Notes: generated by a model from the sequence alone, not told the origin. Shown: positions 1-11,585, counted from the stretch's first letter. The stretch: DNA of 64,000 nucleotides from Cryptomeria japonica (GCF_030272615.1 NC_081408.1:622042476-622106475); one strand, 5' to 3'. Translations and numbers: made by a program.

Positions 1-540
1 GAAGGAAGGGCTTATATAGGCCACACGGGGCCCATATAAGGGTCATTTTCACAACCAAAAGTCAATGAGCAACAAAGATACTAGAGAAAAGGAGCAAGAT
101 GGTGAGGATTTCATTTCATGAGCAACACGGTGACAAAGTCTAGCTCTTGTAGCGACTACCCGAGTATGGCCCACTGGTACGTACATCTATCCTAGATTTA
201 TCAATTTGGTAGGTAGCATCAAATGTGGGCATCTTATGAGGAAAAAAGGGGGAGTGAGGCACAAACGTTGAACACTTGATCAATGCCTATGCCCAAGGAT
301 TGTCGTCTACATGGAAGATCCCCATCTACGTAGGCGACATATCTCTTGCACAAGCAACGATCTAGTGATCAACATGTGTGACAACAAGGTAGGGGAAAGA
401 TAAAGGAGGGCCTGAGGATTGACATCTGTGCTTTGCAGAATGGCTCTCAGGTCATGGATTTAGCGTCTCCGCAAGTAGAAACATCATCTCTACCCTAAAG
501 GGTAGAGAAGGCAAAAGGGATGAACGAGAAGAATTGAGGG
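1..540 (+). other. Left edge: possible LTR promoter/leader remnant
   Basis: There is no convincing coding frame. A TATA-like string (cttatatagg, 11-20) on the plus strand is followed by about 500 bp of A/G-rich sequence leading to the PMD pseudogene. This arrangement (TATA, untranslated leader, ORF) resembles the R-U5 and leader of a plus-strand retroelement whose left part lies outside the window. I could not find an LTR end or a primer-binding site, so the assignment is inference. Confidence 0.25.
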
Positions 541-662
541 GCCTTCGGGTGATGCCTTGAGGCTTGGGATGGGAGGGATCTTATAACAAAATGTTGATAT
601 GAGTGGTTGCATGAGTACAGGAGGAGCTAGGTCCACTGCAGTCGAGGGAGTGTTGGCGTCCC

Positions 663-2510
663 ATGATGAGGATTCGTAGCAAGCTATCTACAACTGAGAG
701 GGTCATGCTTTCATATTGTAGGATAGATTGGGTATCCAGGTGGCCGAGGATTCACACCCACACAATGATGATGAAAAAAATGATTGAGCAATGGAACAAT
801 GATACATATTCCTTTCATTTACCTATTGGAAAGGATTTTATCACATAATTGGATGTATGGCGTATCTTGCGAGTGTCAATTCCCAGTGTTATACCAGAGT
901 ACCAACTAGAGAGCGAAGAGTATTACTTGTGTCACATGTGCTCGACTGATGACCTCCCCATGGATCAAACACATATGGTACTAGAGCAGGCTATGGAGCC
1001 TCACTGACGTATTCCAAACTGGTTATATATATTTGTGGCCTAATCAATAGGTGAATGATGCTCAATCTTAATGGGAATGGATTCTCTATTGGTTGGTCAA
1101 GATGTCTTTACTACATCATGGAGGATGGGGTTCAATATGCTTGGGGGTCTTTCATACTTGGGCAATTGTACCATGATATTTACATGTGTGTCTATCGAGG
1201 GTACAAGAACTTGGGGACTAGAGTGACTCTTCTACATGTGTGGGTGTTTGAGCATATAGTTGTATGTCGTATGTCATCCTCTTGGCATCAAGGAGCGGTG
1301 GTGTTGACATCCTTATGTGGACTGATACAGAGTCTTGTTGCATTATACCAGGATGGGGGCTATGTGGCTCTAGCATCAATGCTTCAATGAGATGATAGAT
1401 TTTATGTGGCACCCTTACAGGTTATGTGAGTAATGAAGGGGTGATGCATACCATCTTTCTTTTGTCCAAACATGGTGTTGGTTGATCAGTCACATTGTTC
1501 ATGTCATATATCAATACGTGCCACACAGGGTGATGTGGTGGTTTTGTTTACAGTGGGATATTGTTAGTGAGGAGTACACCCATCCTTACATTACATGAGA
1601 GATAGCAACCTAGGGAGATGTCATAGGGCCCTTTAAGGCATGACTAATCTGGACTAGGATGGCATTGATGCTTTGGGATCTGAGGCCAAATGTGATAGAT
1701 GCAGGTTGCATAGGGACTTATGCAGCATGGTTGGATTTCCATTAACCAACCCAACTTGCTATAATAGGAGTACTAGCAGTAGATGAGATTGTACCCTTAG
1801 TAAACCAGGTCATCGAAGGGGATAGATCTGATGGGGATGGAGGCAGGAGGGGGGGCAGAGGAGGCCTAGGAGGGAAAAGGGGAGGGAGATTGCCACAAAG
1901 AGTATAGAGGAGGGGGAGGTAGGGTGAATAGACATAGGTGATAGGAGCACCTATACAGGCACAAGGTTAGGCAGGGGGATAGGTATAGGTTCCTATAGTG
2001 GCACCACCAACAATACCTTTACTAGTGAAACCGTCACTACTATAGGTAAATCCACAAGTGTCGATGGTTCCATGGGCTACCCTAGATCAGATGAATTTGG
2101 AGTGGGATATTGAGAGGGCTCGAGCAATAAGCCTAGGTGATGAGGTGGCCTAAGAGAGGAGTAGGGCAGAGGGAGAGAGGGCTCACCTAGAGAGCCTAGT
2201 GGAAGAGGTTGAGAGAGAGAGGGCCAGGTTTGATGGGCTCTAGGTAGAGAGGAACACACTATAGGTGGCCCTTGAGGTGGTTATAGTGAAGAGGGATGCC
2301 TACCACAAGAAGGTCGATACTATAGTAGATATGCTACAGGAAACCTAAGGGGGGGAGGTGGCAACAAAGATTGAGGGTATGAGGGCATGAGTAGTGTGGG
2401 AAGAGGCAAATGTTTTTTGGCACCTACTGATACTAGCACAAATGTCATAGGTTTTCACAGAGGCCATAGATGCATGTCGAGCTATAGAGAGGGCCTTGTG
2501 AGAGGTATAA
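663..2510 (+). pseudogene. Degenerate plant mobile domain (PMD) protein with C-terminal coiled coil
   Basis: Frame-broken coding sequence on the plus strand. The first part (663-1010) reads RIDWVSRWPRIHTHT, then SFHLPIGKDFIT and DVWRILRV, which is the start of a PMD. The second part (1055-1390) holds YAWGSFILGQLYHDIY and TLLHVWVFEHIV, the PMD core pattern of an AWG..L..LY motif and an LL..W.FE motif. About 1580-1760 reads as the PMD end (WEIAT, then IGTYAAWLDFH). A Gly/Arg-rich linker (about 1840-1900) and a charged heptad-like region (about 2070-2500, with LESLVEEVERERARFDGL) follow. Many in-frame stops, mostly TAG, and frame changes mark it as dead. PMD proteins occur both as plant nuclear silencing factors (MAIN/MAIL type) and inside plant transposons; the repeat context here favours a transposon-borne copy. 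Confidence 0.7.
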
Positions 2511-2739
2511 TACTATAGGGGTTGTATCAAGATATTTTCACTCTCAACTAGTGAGCACCTTTATTTTTAGAGAGTACATAGACCCACTAGACACAGTCAA
2601 ACCTCTGGAGAGTTAGTAGGCATGTGAGCACCATAGCCACCACTAGGTCCATCAGGAAGACGTAGGGATATAGGTGTTGCAAATAGAGAGAGAACTGGGT
2701 AGGCCCAGGATTCTAGAATTTTGATGACCTTTGGAGGAT

Positions 2740-3770
2740 GATATTTCATTGTACTATGATTAAACACATCATTTTTTGATATACATATGAGGTGACTCAT
2801 GATTTTAGTGATGATGCATTTTTTTTTGTACTTATTGATGGACATTTATGGACTATGATGCATATGATGATGATGTTATGATGATGTATGCTTATGGGAA
2901 TGTGATTAATATGACATTGTTGACATGATTATGATGTAGGATGGCTTATGGATGCATGATGCAAGATGTAGGATTGTATTATGTATGGGATGCATGTGTT
3001 ATGATTCGATGTATGAGATGTTTCATAGCATATTGTGGATGAAAGATGCATGATTACATGATACCTATGTGATGTGTGTTTATGATGATATAGATGATCA
3101 TGGATATGTTATGATGATTCCTATCCTATTATGTGTGCAGGGTAGGCTATGGATGCATGTTTATATGATGCAGTGGTTATTTACAAGATATGTATGATGA
3201 ATAACTTATGATGTGTAAAATGTTTATGATATGAAATGATGTATATGTATGATGATGATGATGATATGAATTGGATGGTTATGAAATTATTTGGAATATA
3301 ATAGGATCTAAAATGAAATGATTATGATAATGATAATGATGCATAATGAAATGAAATGATCTAAAATGTAATGATATATATAAAAATAATGAACTCTTCA
3401 AAAATCATATGGAAGAAAAATGAATCCTAAAAATAATTATAATGTGTAATCCAAGTCAAAATGAATTCTAAAATGATAATGCAAATTATTATGAGATGCA
3501 ATGCAATAATTATGATTATTGTATTTCATGGAAATGAGTCCTAAGATGCTAATCAACATAAAGTCTAAAACGAAATGATAATGCCATGACATGAATTCTA
3601 AAATGTAAATAAATTTTAAAATTAAAATGAATGCAACTAGAATGATTATGATCTAAAGTGATATGCGAATGGAAATGAATCTTAATATGCAAAATCTTAA
3701 AATGAGTATGATATACAAATGAATCTTAATATGATTATGAGATGAAATGCAACTAAATTTTAAATAAACC
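2740..3770. repeat. C-poor ATGAT-type low-complexity tract
   Basis: About 1 kb in which the plus strand is almost free of C and is built from degenerate ATGAT, AATGA, ATGAAATG and GATTATG units. There are several pure short runs (for example gatgatgatgatgatatg near 3251-3270). The units are imperfect and not in a fixed period, so this is an old, decayed microsatellite-like tract or a composition-skewed LTR segment. No coding potential is visible. Confidence 0.6.
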
Positions 3771-5040
3771 TTACAATAAAATGGTTATGACATTAAAATG
3801 AACCTTACAATAAAAATGACTCCTATAATGAAGACGACATGCATATGCGAATAAAATGAGGCCTATGATGGAGATGCAAACAAAATGCAATGGAGATGTA
3901 TAATTTTTGTGATGTGTCAACCATAATGTACAATGGAATAGGTAAAATAGAAGAATAAATAGGAGGTTGAATAAATAAATTGGAGTCTCCAAGGTAAATG
4001 ATTGAATGGAATGAGTGAATGGTTGGGATTTTGTTGTGTAATGTGGAGAGAAAACCTAGTTTTGGTATTTCCACGAATCTTCTACACCGCTGATTATAGG
4101 AAATAGGATGAGGTGAGGACTAGAATCTCAAACAATATGTTATCTCAATGCACACAGGTTTACAAATATCGATGATGGTGTAAATGCGAGATTGTTGGAT
4201 CATACAAGAGAAGCCTTCAAACACACCATTACCACAAAAGGGCTTCCCCAATATACATGAACCCGAGACATACCAAGATATAGAATGATCAAGGTCACCC
4301 CAAATAAACATAGTTATGGGACACAAAAGAAAATCTAAGTGAAAAGTCAAATCATGAAAATGAAATACACATGGCTAACTAATATCTCTTTCCAAGAGTA
4401 GGAAATTGATTTGGATGGAAAAAAAAACATGGGAAGGATGCATCCCAATGGGAAAAGATAGTGGATGTGACCGAAAAGTGGGGTGGCAAAAAGACCATAT
4501 GGAAGTGAAAAGTATGCAGATGAGAGCGTTGTTGCTATAATTTGATTAGCACAACATGTATGGTTGTTTGATTGATGTGCAAGTCAAGAAGAAGCTCATA
4601 TTGACAAGAAAATATTAGGATATGGGGGAAAGCTCAGTGTAACGGGATAAAATCTCAGAGTGATGGGATAAAAGCTCAGTATGATGGGTCGATCTTTATT
4701 CATGGTTTCATAATACATCTTTTCATCTCAATGGGGGGAGAAAGGTGATGGAGGACCAATTAAAGGATGGGTGGGGGAGACAACCAGGGTGAAGAGTTCC
4801 TATATTAATAGGAGAGGGGTGGTAGATATAGTAGAGATGAATGACAAAGGAGTTATGGATGCGAGGTGGAAATGATGCAAGTAGGTGTGATGAGCATCCA
4901 AATAGAGGGCGGATTTGACTTATTTACCTTGATGCCTATGAACAGGTTTTCACCAAGGTACTTTCCCATAATGCCATAGAGAGGTTTTCACTAATGGATG
5001 AAAACATTTTTTTTTACTTTTTTTTAATTTTTAATTTTTG
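3771..5040. other. Unassigned sequence between the ATGAT tract and the E1 integrase
   Basis: This stretch should contain the 3' end and 3' LTR of the minus-strand Tat-like element E1, but I could not align it with that element's 5' LTR (37328-38822). On the minus strand there is a TATA-like site (attaatatagg, read from about 4803-4814). A short inverted similarity exists between about 4040-4066 and 37514-37540. The minus-strand ORFs here have no recognisable domain. Confidence 0.3.
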
Positions 5041-5990
5041 AAAAATGGTAGTCTAAAGATCAGGCATATAATTTCTTCAAGTGTAGGATGTTCGTAGGCT
5101 CCTCCAATGTTTCTCCTTCAGGGGTAGCCAATGGATAAGCACCAGAACCATATTTTGTAGTGATGACATAAGGGCTAAGCCAATTAGGCTCAAACTTGCC
5201 TTTCTTTCCTTGGTCCTGAAGATTTCTCTAATTTACATGAGAACAAGATCACCAATGTCAAACTCTCAGGTTTGAAATTTTTTATTGTAGCTACGTCAAA
5301 AGTGATTCTAATAAACTCAGAGATAATTCAAGACCTTGAGACATCATTCATATAATAATTCAAGCTCTTGTAGTCTGGCTACTCTATATTGTTCATCAGG
5401 GAGGATATTTTGCAGAGACACCTGAAGTGAGCAGTTCACAATCCCAAGAGGGAGAACAAATTTAGAAATGAAGAATAGGGAGTATGGTGTGGCTCTTGTG
5501 GGTGTGTAGATGCTTGTGCGGTATTCCCAAAGGGAAGGGTGGAGTTGCAAGTGCCAAACATGGGCAACTCCATTGATTGTCTTTTTGAGAATTTTGATAA
5601 GAGTTTTGTTTGAAGCCTCATCTTGACTTACCATGTGGGTAATATGGAGTGGAAAAGTTATGTTTGATAGCGAACTTCTGACATTGTTCTTTAATGTCCC
5701 AATTTTTGAATGGTTTGTCATTATCTGTAATGATAACCTAAGGGATTCCATAGCAACAGATTAAGTGATTTAGGATAAAATTTTCTATTTGTTTGATAGT
5801 AGTAAAGGTGAATGGTATGACTTCCACCCACTTGGAAAAGTATTCTATGGTAATGATTATGAATTTGTGACCATTGGATGAGGTGGGATGCGTTTTTCCT
5901 ATGAAATCGAGCCCCCACTATGAGAAAGGCTAGGGTGTAATGAATGGCCATAGATCCTGAGACAGTGCATGAATCTTGTCACCATGTTTT
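5040..5990 (-). pseudogene. E1 integrase core and C-terminus (Tat/Ogre-like Ty3), fragment
   Basis: This is the minus-strand continuation of the E1 pol after a 1.2 kb insertion. It starts at the HGDKIHALSQDLWPF stretch, then shows the LDFIGK segment (first catalytic Asp), IITDNDKPF (second Asp) and FSTPYYPHG leading into EASNKTLIKILKKT (catalytic Glu region, frame-shifted). It ends with the conserved DEQYRVARLQELELL block of Tat-type integrases. In-frame stops occur at former Trp/Gln positions, and at least one frameshift lies near 5600. It encoded the enzyme that joined E1 cDNA to host DNA and is no longer functional. Confidence 0.85.
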
Positions 5991-7180
5991 AGGGATAACT
6001 TTAAGAAACCACCCCTGAGCAAAAGTGTAAAATCCTAGTGAATCAGACATTATTTTTTGGGGGAAAATTTCATAATGATGGCAAAATGTTTTTGAAATTT
6101 GGAAAAAAAAAATTAATTTGTATTGGCAATTTTTTTTTTAGGGTATGAAAATTCCATAAAATCCTGGCAAATAATTCATTATTGTGTGGGGAAAATATAT
6201 AATATAGGAGGCAAATGTTTTTTGTTTAAAGGAAAAAATATATAAGTGTATGGGCGAAAAGTTATACTCCAAAGAAAAAATTATTTAAGTGTATTGGTGA
6301 TTTTTATCTACCATTTGAAAATTATTTACTTTTATTGGCTAATATTTCATTATTTATGGTAAAATAAATATTTTATTGGCGATTTCATAAATTCATTGCC
6401 ATTTTAGTTATCTATTAATAGCCATTTTTGTTATCTAATTAATGAAACATCACATCGAGTCTGAACTTTGCACGATGTATTGATAAGTGTGACCTCATCG
6501 ACACGTTACACATACCTAAAATCATCAATGATTTAAAATTGTTTGATGATTGTAGATCAATGGTTGAAGTTTTATTTCAGCCCAAATTTCTGAAGAGAAC
6601 GTAGTTCTCCAGAAAGTCCTTGGAATGGAATTGGAGATAGTAGACATGTATCGAATCTTATCCTAATCGAGTATTGACATTTATTAATGTCTTGTCACTG
6701 ACATTCAGTTTTATATGGTATACAAATATTTGGTGAATTCCGCTTAACTATAACATGTCTTATGTAATTTCTGAGGCGATTATGGGTTGTCGAATTAATT
6801 GGCAAATATAATAGAGTTGACAAAAATTGGGGTGAATGGAGATACATGTTCGCAAAATGTCAGGGGAATTGGGTCCTCCTAGAAAATAAATCTTTATATG
6901 GCTATTGGCGAATTATGGTCATCTATTAAGACAACCTTAGAGAGTGTAGGCAAAAAAAATGAATTTACTATGTGGAAAACGTGGATTCTATTGGCGAAAT
7001 ATTCACATAGATACAATTAATTACATAAAATAATGGGCGATTGGGTCATGCATTTGACGAATATTTATAAATTCCTGGCAACATGGCCACCCTTGGTCGG
7101 TACAATATATTCACCATTTTCCAGGTCGCCGACGTGAAATATTCGCCATTGGTGAATATTCGCCACTAAAGTAAACTTTG
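5991..7180. mobile_element. 1.19 kb insertion with 9-bp TSD in E1 integrase, MULE-like by TSD length
   Basis: The integrase frame is broken exactly here. The 9-mer ccatgtttt lies at both 5982-5990 and 7181-7189. Removing 5991-7189 rejoins the protein frame at a QKHG/DK junction typical of Tat integrases, so one 9-mer is a target-site duplication. A 9-bp TSD fits Mutator-like elements. The ends (agggataacttta and, inverted, caaagtttacttta) share only a short ACTTTA core, so any terminal inverted repeat is weak. The body is AT-rich, non-coding and full of degenerate attggcga units. It is probably a non-autonomous DNA transposon. Confidence 0.65.
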
Positions 7181-7690
7181 CCATGTTTTTGACAAGACAC
7201 ACATTTCTTGACATAGTGATATGCATCTTGTTCCATTGTGGGTGAGTAGTATCCAGTGCATAAGAGCTTCTTAGCCAAAGTGAGGCCACTTGAGTGTGCC
7301 CCACAAATACCTTTATGTACCTCATGTAGTGCTCGTTCAGCCTCCTATTTTTTTAAACACCTTAGGAGAGTTCTATCAAAGTTCCTTTGAAACAGGGTAT
7401 TTCCAAGGATAGTGTAACAGGCAGATCGACAAATGAAAGTTTGTTATTGGGTTTTGGTGAGGTGAGGGAGAATTGCATTTTCATAAAGGTAGGCATAGGT
7501 TTCTTGATACCAGAGAGAGTTGGGACCAACAAGGACACATACCATGTTGAAATAAGGGAAATCATATGTTGGTACTAGAAGATGCTTGACCAAGAATTCA
7601 CATTTCTAACTATTTTTCAGTATATGCGGGAGGGAAATGATAGTAGCCATGGCATCCATAGCTATGTTGTTTTTCCAATGAACCTATGCA
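7181..7690 (-). pseudogene. E1 integrase zinc-binding (HHCC) region, fragment
   Basis: Read on the minus strand, this contains the H-H...C-x2-C module of a Ty3 integrase. The best-preserved piece is DAYHYVKKCVSCQKHG (7181-7230), ending at the 1.2 kb insertion. Upstream the reading shifts frame: an apparent ORF at 7065-7325 is in the wrong frame for most of this segment. A spacer to the RNase H domain follows, with a few recognisable residues. This N-terminal domain normally helps multimerise integrase. Confidence 0.75.
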
Positions 7691-8560
7691 AACTAGATGA
7701 AGGTGAAATGTTGTTTAAAGGTTTCTACCATGTAGTGATAGGGTAGCATCTTATCATCTTTTCTTTGGTACTCAACATTGACTTGCTTAATGACAAGTTG
7801 GGAGTCTCCATAGACATGTGGGCCGATGATCTTCCAGTAAATAGCTAGGTGAAGACCAATAATGAGAGCTTCATACTCCACGATATTATTTGTGCATGTG
7901 AAATCTATCTTGTAGGACTTGGGTATGCAATCTACTTAAGGGGTGACCAACATAATGTGTGCCCCTGATCCATGTTGCATGCAAGAGCCATCAAAGTAAA
8001 GATACCATTTAGTAGATTGTGTGATTGCCATGATAGAATCAACTGAAAATTCTATAATGAGGGGGTGATCTCCTTGTAGAGGGGTGTCAGCCAACTGATC
8101 AACTATTACTTTCCCTTTGATCACTTTTAAATCTACTTATTCAATGTCAAAGTCACTCAATAACATAACCCACTAAGAAATTCACCCTATAAGAGAAGCC
8201 CTTAATAGTAGGTATTTGAGGGGGTCAATCTTCATAATGAGCTTGGCTTTGTTGTTGAGAATGTAGTGGTTAAGCTTATGAGTATGGAAAAAAACTACAA
8301 GGCATGCTTGTTTAATCAGAGTGTAATTAAGCTCATAGCCTACTAGTGTCTAACCGATGTAGTAGATGACATACTTTTTACCCTGATCATCAATTTGTGC
8401 AATTAATGCCCCCAAGGCCACTAAGGTAGCTAAGATGTACAAGAGAAGTGGTTGCCCAAGAATAGGAAGCATCAACACTAGCGAAGATGCTAAATATTAT
8501 GAGTTTGTCAAAGGCTTTCTGGCACAAGCAATCCCATTAAAACTTGGTGTCCTTACGTAG
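7690..8560 (-). pseudogene. E1 RNase H region
   Basis: Two pieces on the minus strand look like a retroelement RNase H of the archaeal-like type seen in Tat elements. These are WYLYFDGSCMQHGSGA (7936-8124), with the first catalytic Asp, and MEYEALIIGLHLA (7693-7881), carrying the catalytic Glu, followed by VYGDSQLVIKQV with the next Asp. The pieces are separated by stops and frame changes. The region between 8125 and 8560 carries decayed connection sequence between RT and RNase H. The enzyme would remove the RNA strand during reverse transcription. Confidence 0.8.
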
Positions 8561-9400
8561 GAGGTAGGAAAATGGATGGAACTTGTCTTTGAGCTATTCT
8601 ATAAACTATCAGATGGATTGAAGCTCACCCTATAGATTGTGAATCTGCTTGAGTGTCCTAGGAGGAGGGATTTCTATGATATCTTTTACCTTTGCTGGAT
8701 CCACTTCAATTCCTCTGTGTGACACAATGAAGCCCAACAGTTTTCCAGATGTAACACCAAAGACACATTTCTTTGGGTTAAGCCATATCTTATACTTTTC
8801 CAATCTCACAAAGATCCTTCTTAAGACAATAATGTGTCCTTCACGTGTCTTTGATTTTCCCAAGAGATCATCCACATAGTCTTCCATGATGTCATGTAGG
8901 AGATCATGGAAAATGGTAGTCATTGCTCTCTAATATATGGCGCCTACATTCTTTAACCCAAAGGGCATGACCTAATAAAAGAATGTTCACTGGGGAGTGG
9001 TAAAAGTTATTTTTTGTTGATCTGTTGCAACAATTTTGATTTGGTTGTAGCCAAAGAAGCCATCCATTAAAGAAATCATCTCATGTCCACTTGTAAGGTC
9101 AATAATCATGTCAATGTTTGACAAGGAAAATCATCTTTAGGACAATCTTTGTTGAGATTCTTGAACTTCATGCAAATGTGTATGCCCCCATTGGGCTTTC
9201 CAAAAGGTACAATGTTGGAGACCCACTTTGTATAGTCAATGGGTCTAATAAAGACAAAATCAAGCATTTTCTATAATTTTGTTTTGACAAGGAAATCTTA
9301 GGGTTCATTTTACAGAGTTCGTATTTGACTGGCTTTGCATCTGGTTTGATGGCAAGGTTGTGTATGACTAGTTCTAGATCTAGGGATGGCATGTCAACAT
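8560..9400 (-). pseudogene. E1 reverse transcriptase (Tat/Ogre-like Ty3)
   Basis: The minus strand holds the RT palm. The C-terminal half (8630-8923) reads IFHDLLHDIMEDYVDDLL with the YVDD catalytic box, then the KCVFGVTSGKLLGFIVS block and the IEVDPAKV block. The N-terminal half (9168-9392) begins MPSLDLELVIHNLAIKPDAK, the conserved entry of Tat-type RTs. The fingers between them (about 8924-9167) are frame-shifted but still show NLNKDCPKDDFP. Nothing here can be translated through. The order PR, G-patch, RT, RNase H, INT and the motif wording place E1 in the non-chromoviral Tat/Ogre group. Confidence 0.88.
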
Positions 9401-10191
9401 AGGACCAAGAAAATTTGATTTGTGTCTCCTTAAGAAAATTTATAGTATTCAGCTTCTCCTAATCTATGAGGGACTTAGCAACAAGTACATTCTTCATATT
9501 ATCCTCAGTTCCCATGTTGATAGTGTCAATCTCTTCAATCAATAGGGATGATCTTTCTTGTAGTAGGGGAAACATGGTAGGCAGGTCAAGTCACTCATCT
9601 TCTAGTACCTTATCTAGGTTTTTACTAAAAGATATGTCCTTTGTTTTTACTTTTTCTATGTGTGAAGGTTCCTTGGAGAGGTTTTCACTAGGGGAATTTA
9701 TTTTTTCTTTTATTTTCACTTTTACGACTAAGGGAGTTAACCCGACTACCAAAGTATGCCTCATTTTTAAGTTGGATTTTATTAATAATCATGTGATCTT
9801 CAAGGTATCGCATGTTTAGTAATGTCAAGTGGAAATTATCGTCAGCACAGATGTCAAGAGTTGGTGGCCCTTGTTAGTCCCAGTCGATGAGTTTAGGGTG
9901 TACAAGTTGTAGGTATGCTAGGGTGGAAGGAATGATAGGGGTGACGGTGTTTACATAGGCTTCGTCAAAAAAATTCATCATGATATTCAAAGTAACCTTC
10001 ATGGAATTCATCTTCATCAAAGTTGTCAACGTCAAAGTAATAGTGACCTTTGGCACTGGGGAGTAACCCAAGCCCCTATTGTATTTGTATGGTGCTGGTG
10101 AGATGGGTGCTTTTCTTCCTTGTTCCTTAGGTCCAAGACCATGTCCTTTATAACCCATATTTTCTACTATAGTTGATGCCTTAGGATACAT
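9400..10191 (-). pseudogene. E1 G-patch and spacer upstream of RT
   Basis: The minus-strand reading at 9874-10191 contains ENMGYKGHGLGPKEQG, a G-patch (glycine-rich RNA-binding) motif, followed by NRGLGYSP. Tat/Ogre elements are known for G-patch segments near protease and RT. The frame continues directly from 18933 (YPKAS...) once the solo LTR at 10192-18927 is removed, which supports both the insertion and the assignment. The first nine residues of the apparent ORF (10192-10215) belong to the inserted LTR. Downstream (9400-9870) is a decayed acidic spacer. Confidence 0.8.
10187..10191 (+). repeat. TSD TACAT, left copy
   Basis: The five bases tacat precede the TG of the solo LTR at 10192 and are repeated at 18928-18932 after its terminal CA. 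Five-bp duplications are typical of LTR-retrotransposon integration. Confidence 0.9.
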
Positions 10192-10863
10192 TGTCATGCC
10201 CAAACTTTTCGGCACAAATGGAATAATTTAAAAAAAAAAAAAAGTTAACCTAATAAAACTAAATTTGCTAAATAACGCATTAACAAGTCTTGTCTTAACT
10301 AAGTTTGGCTTCTTTTCAACTAATAGTAATCTAAACATTAGAACAAGTAAGCGAGATAATCTAAATTAAATACGGAATATTAATTCTCCAAAGAATTATT
10401 ATTATCTCATCAAATAATAAATAATAATAATTTCGTTTAAACAATAATCTCTAAATAAATTTACAAGAGATATTATTAATCTCAAATAGCCTATTAATTG
10501 CCTAGGAACTAAATTAATTAGCCCTAGCTCTAAGTTTTATAAAACCTATTATTTATTTTAACAATAATTATAATTTGCCTAAAATTTGACTCTAGGGTCG
10601 ATTAATCCCATAGTGCAATTGTGCTATAAAATTTTATTAAAGTTGGCCAATAAAATTTATCATCTAAGGCTAACTATTTCCAAAGTATTTATTTTTATTC
10701 CCCCATAAAAATTCAAACCCAAGAAGGGTTCTAAAACTAGCTTTTAAATAAAGCCCTTAGTAAATACTCTACTCAATAACAAAAGAAATTTCACTATTTG
10801 ATTAAATAATCCAATTAAAATCTTAATTTATAAGTCATATATAACTATGTGCTATTACTCCAA

Positions 10864-10865
<2 letters not shown>

Positions 10866-10922
<57 letters not shown>
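10866..10922. repeat. (AT)n microsatellite
   Basis: An uninterrupted AT dinucleotide run of more than 25 units lies inside the solo LTR. The second family copy has AT-rich microsatellites at the corresponding side, but of different length. Confidence 0.95.
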
Positions 10923-11009
10923 ATTATAAAGAGTTGTTAAATAAAATAATAGTCTTGTTCAAAGTCTACGAGGATACCCTATTCAAATTAGAATAGGGTT
11001 TTCCCCTCT

Positions 11010-11030
11010 TTTTTTTTTATATTAATAAAA
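11010..11030 (-). promoter_or_regulatory. Predicted LTR TATA region (family S solo LTR)
   Basis: Read on the minus strand the segment gives tattaatataaaaa just after an accctaa-rich string. The same string (attaatataaaaatgg, 45241-45256) lies at the equivalent place in the second copy of this LTR. Conservation at equal position between two copies suggests the core promoter, with about 0.85 kb of R-U5 downstream. No transcript evidence is available. Confidence 0.45.
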
Positions 11031-11164
11031 AATAAAACCCTAACTTCTCTTTTACTTTTTACACATCCAACACATATTTTTTTTTATATCATCTATATGT
11101 GTTTTGCCCCAATCCCGAAAGTTGGGTTAGGGCATGTGTATGTGTGTGTTCTTTACTTTTTTTG

Positions 11165-11535
11165 TGTGTGCAAATAGAAAGAGGAGGTGGTGGCCATGGA
11201 AGACACAGAGGCGGCGATTTCGTAGGGGGTGGCATTTTAAATCAAGGAGGGCGGGGCCTCCCATAGCGGTGCCGAGATGCCACTACGAGTTGTGGCCCAC
11301 AGTGGTGCCACGACGTCCCTACGGGGTGCGGCTCGCAGTGGCGGCCAAGACCGCCGCTGCGAGTCGCATCCCGTAGTGGCGCCGCTGGCACCTCTGTGGG
11401 GCTCGGCCCGCCGAGGGGCTAGTGGCGTCCCTGCGGGGTGCGGCTTGCAGTGGCGGCCAAGGCCACCCCTACAAGTCGTGTCCCGTAGCGGCGCCGCCAG
11501 CGCCTCTGTGGGGCTTCGCCCGTCGAGGTGGGGGG
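11165..11535. repeat. GC/CpG-rich degenerate repeat block in solo LTR
   Basis: A sharply GC-rich island inside AT-rich DNA is made of degenerate units such as gtggcggccaaggcc, cgtagcggcgcc and gcggggtgcggc. The matching block in the sister LTR is at 44884-45190. Apparent ORFs in several frames here are by-products of high GC content and few stop codons; they show no domain. Its place just upstream (in element sense) of the predicted TATA suggests a promoter-proximal element. Confidence 0.75.
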
Positions 11536-11585
11536 TATGGTTTACAGTTATATATATTTTTATTTATTTATATTTTTTTTAAATA

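Noticed and set aside
4033-4066. Left LTR of E1 based on the inverted 25-bp similarity to 37514-37540
   Set aside because: Orientation is opposite to that expected for a 3' LTR and similarity does not extend.
7065-7325. 86-aa ORF as the integrase zinc finger
   Set aside because: It runs across the 9-bp TSD into the inserted element, and the real HHCC frame (CVSCQKHG) is another frame.
11134-11582. Overlapping GC-rich ORFs (Ala/Arg/Gly-rich) in several frames
   Set aside because: They lie in a GC-rich degenerate repeat block of a solo LTR; no domain, and equally open in several frames, so composition explains them.
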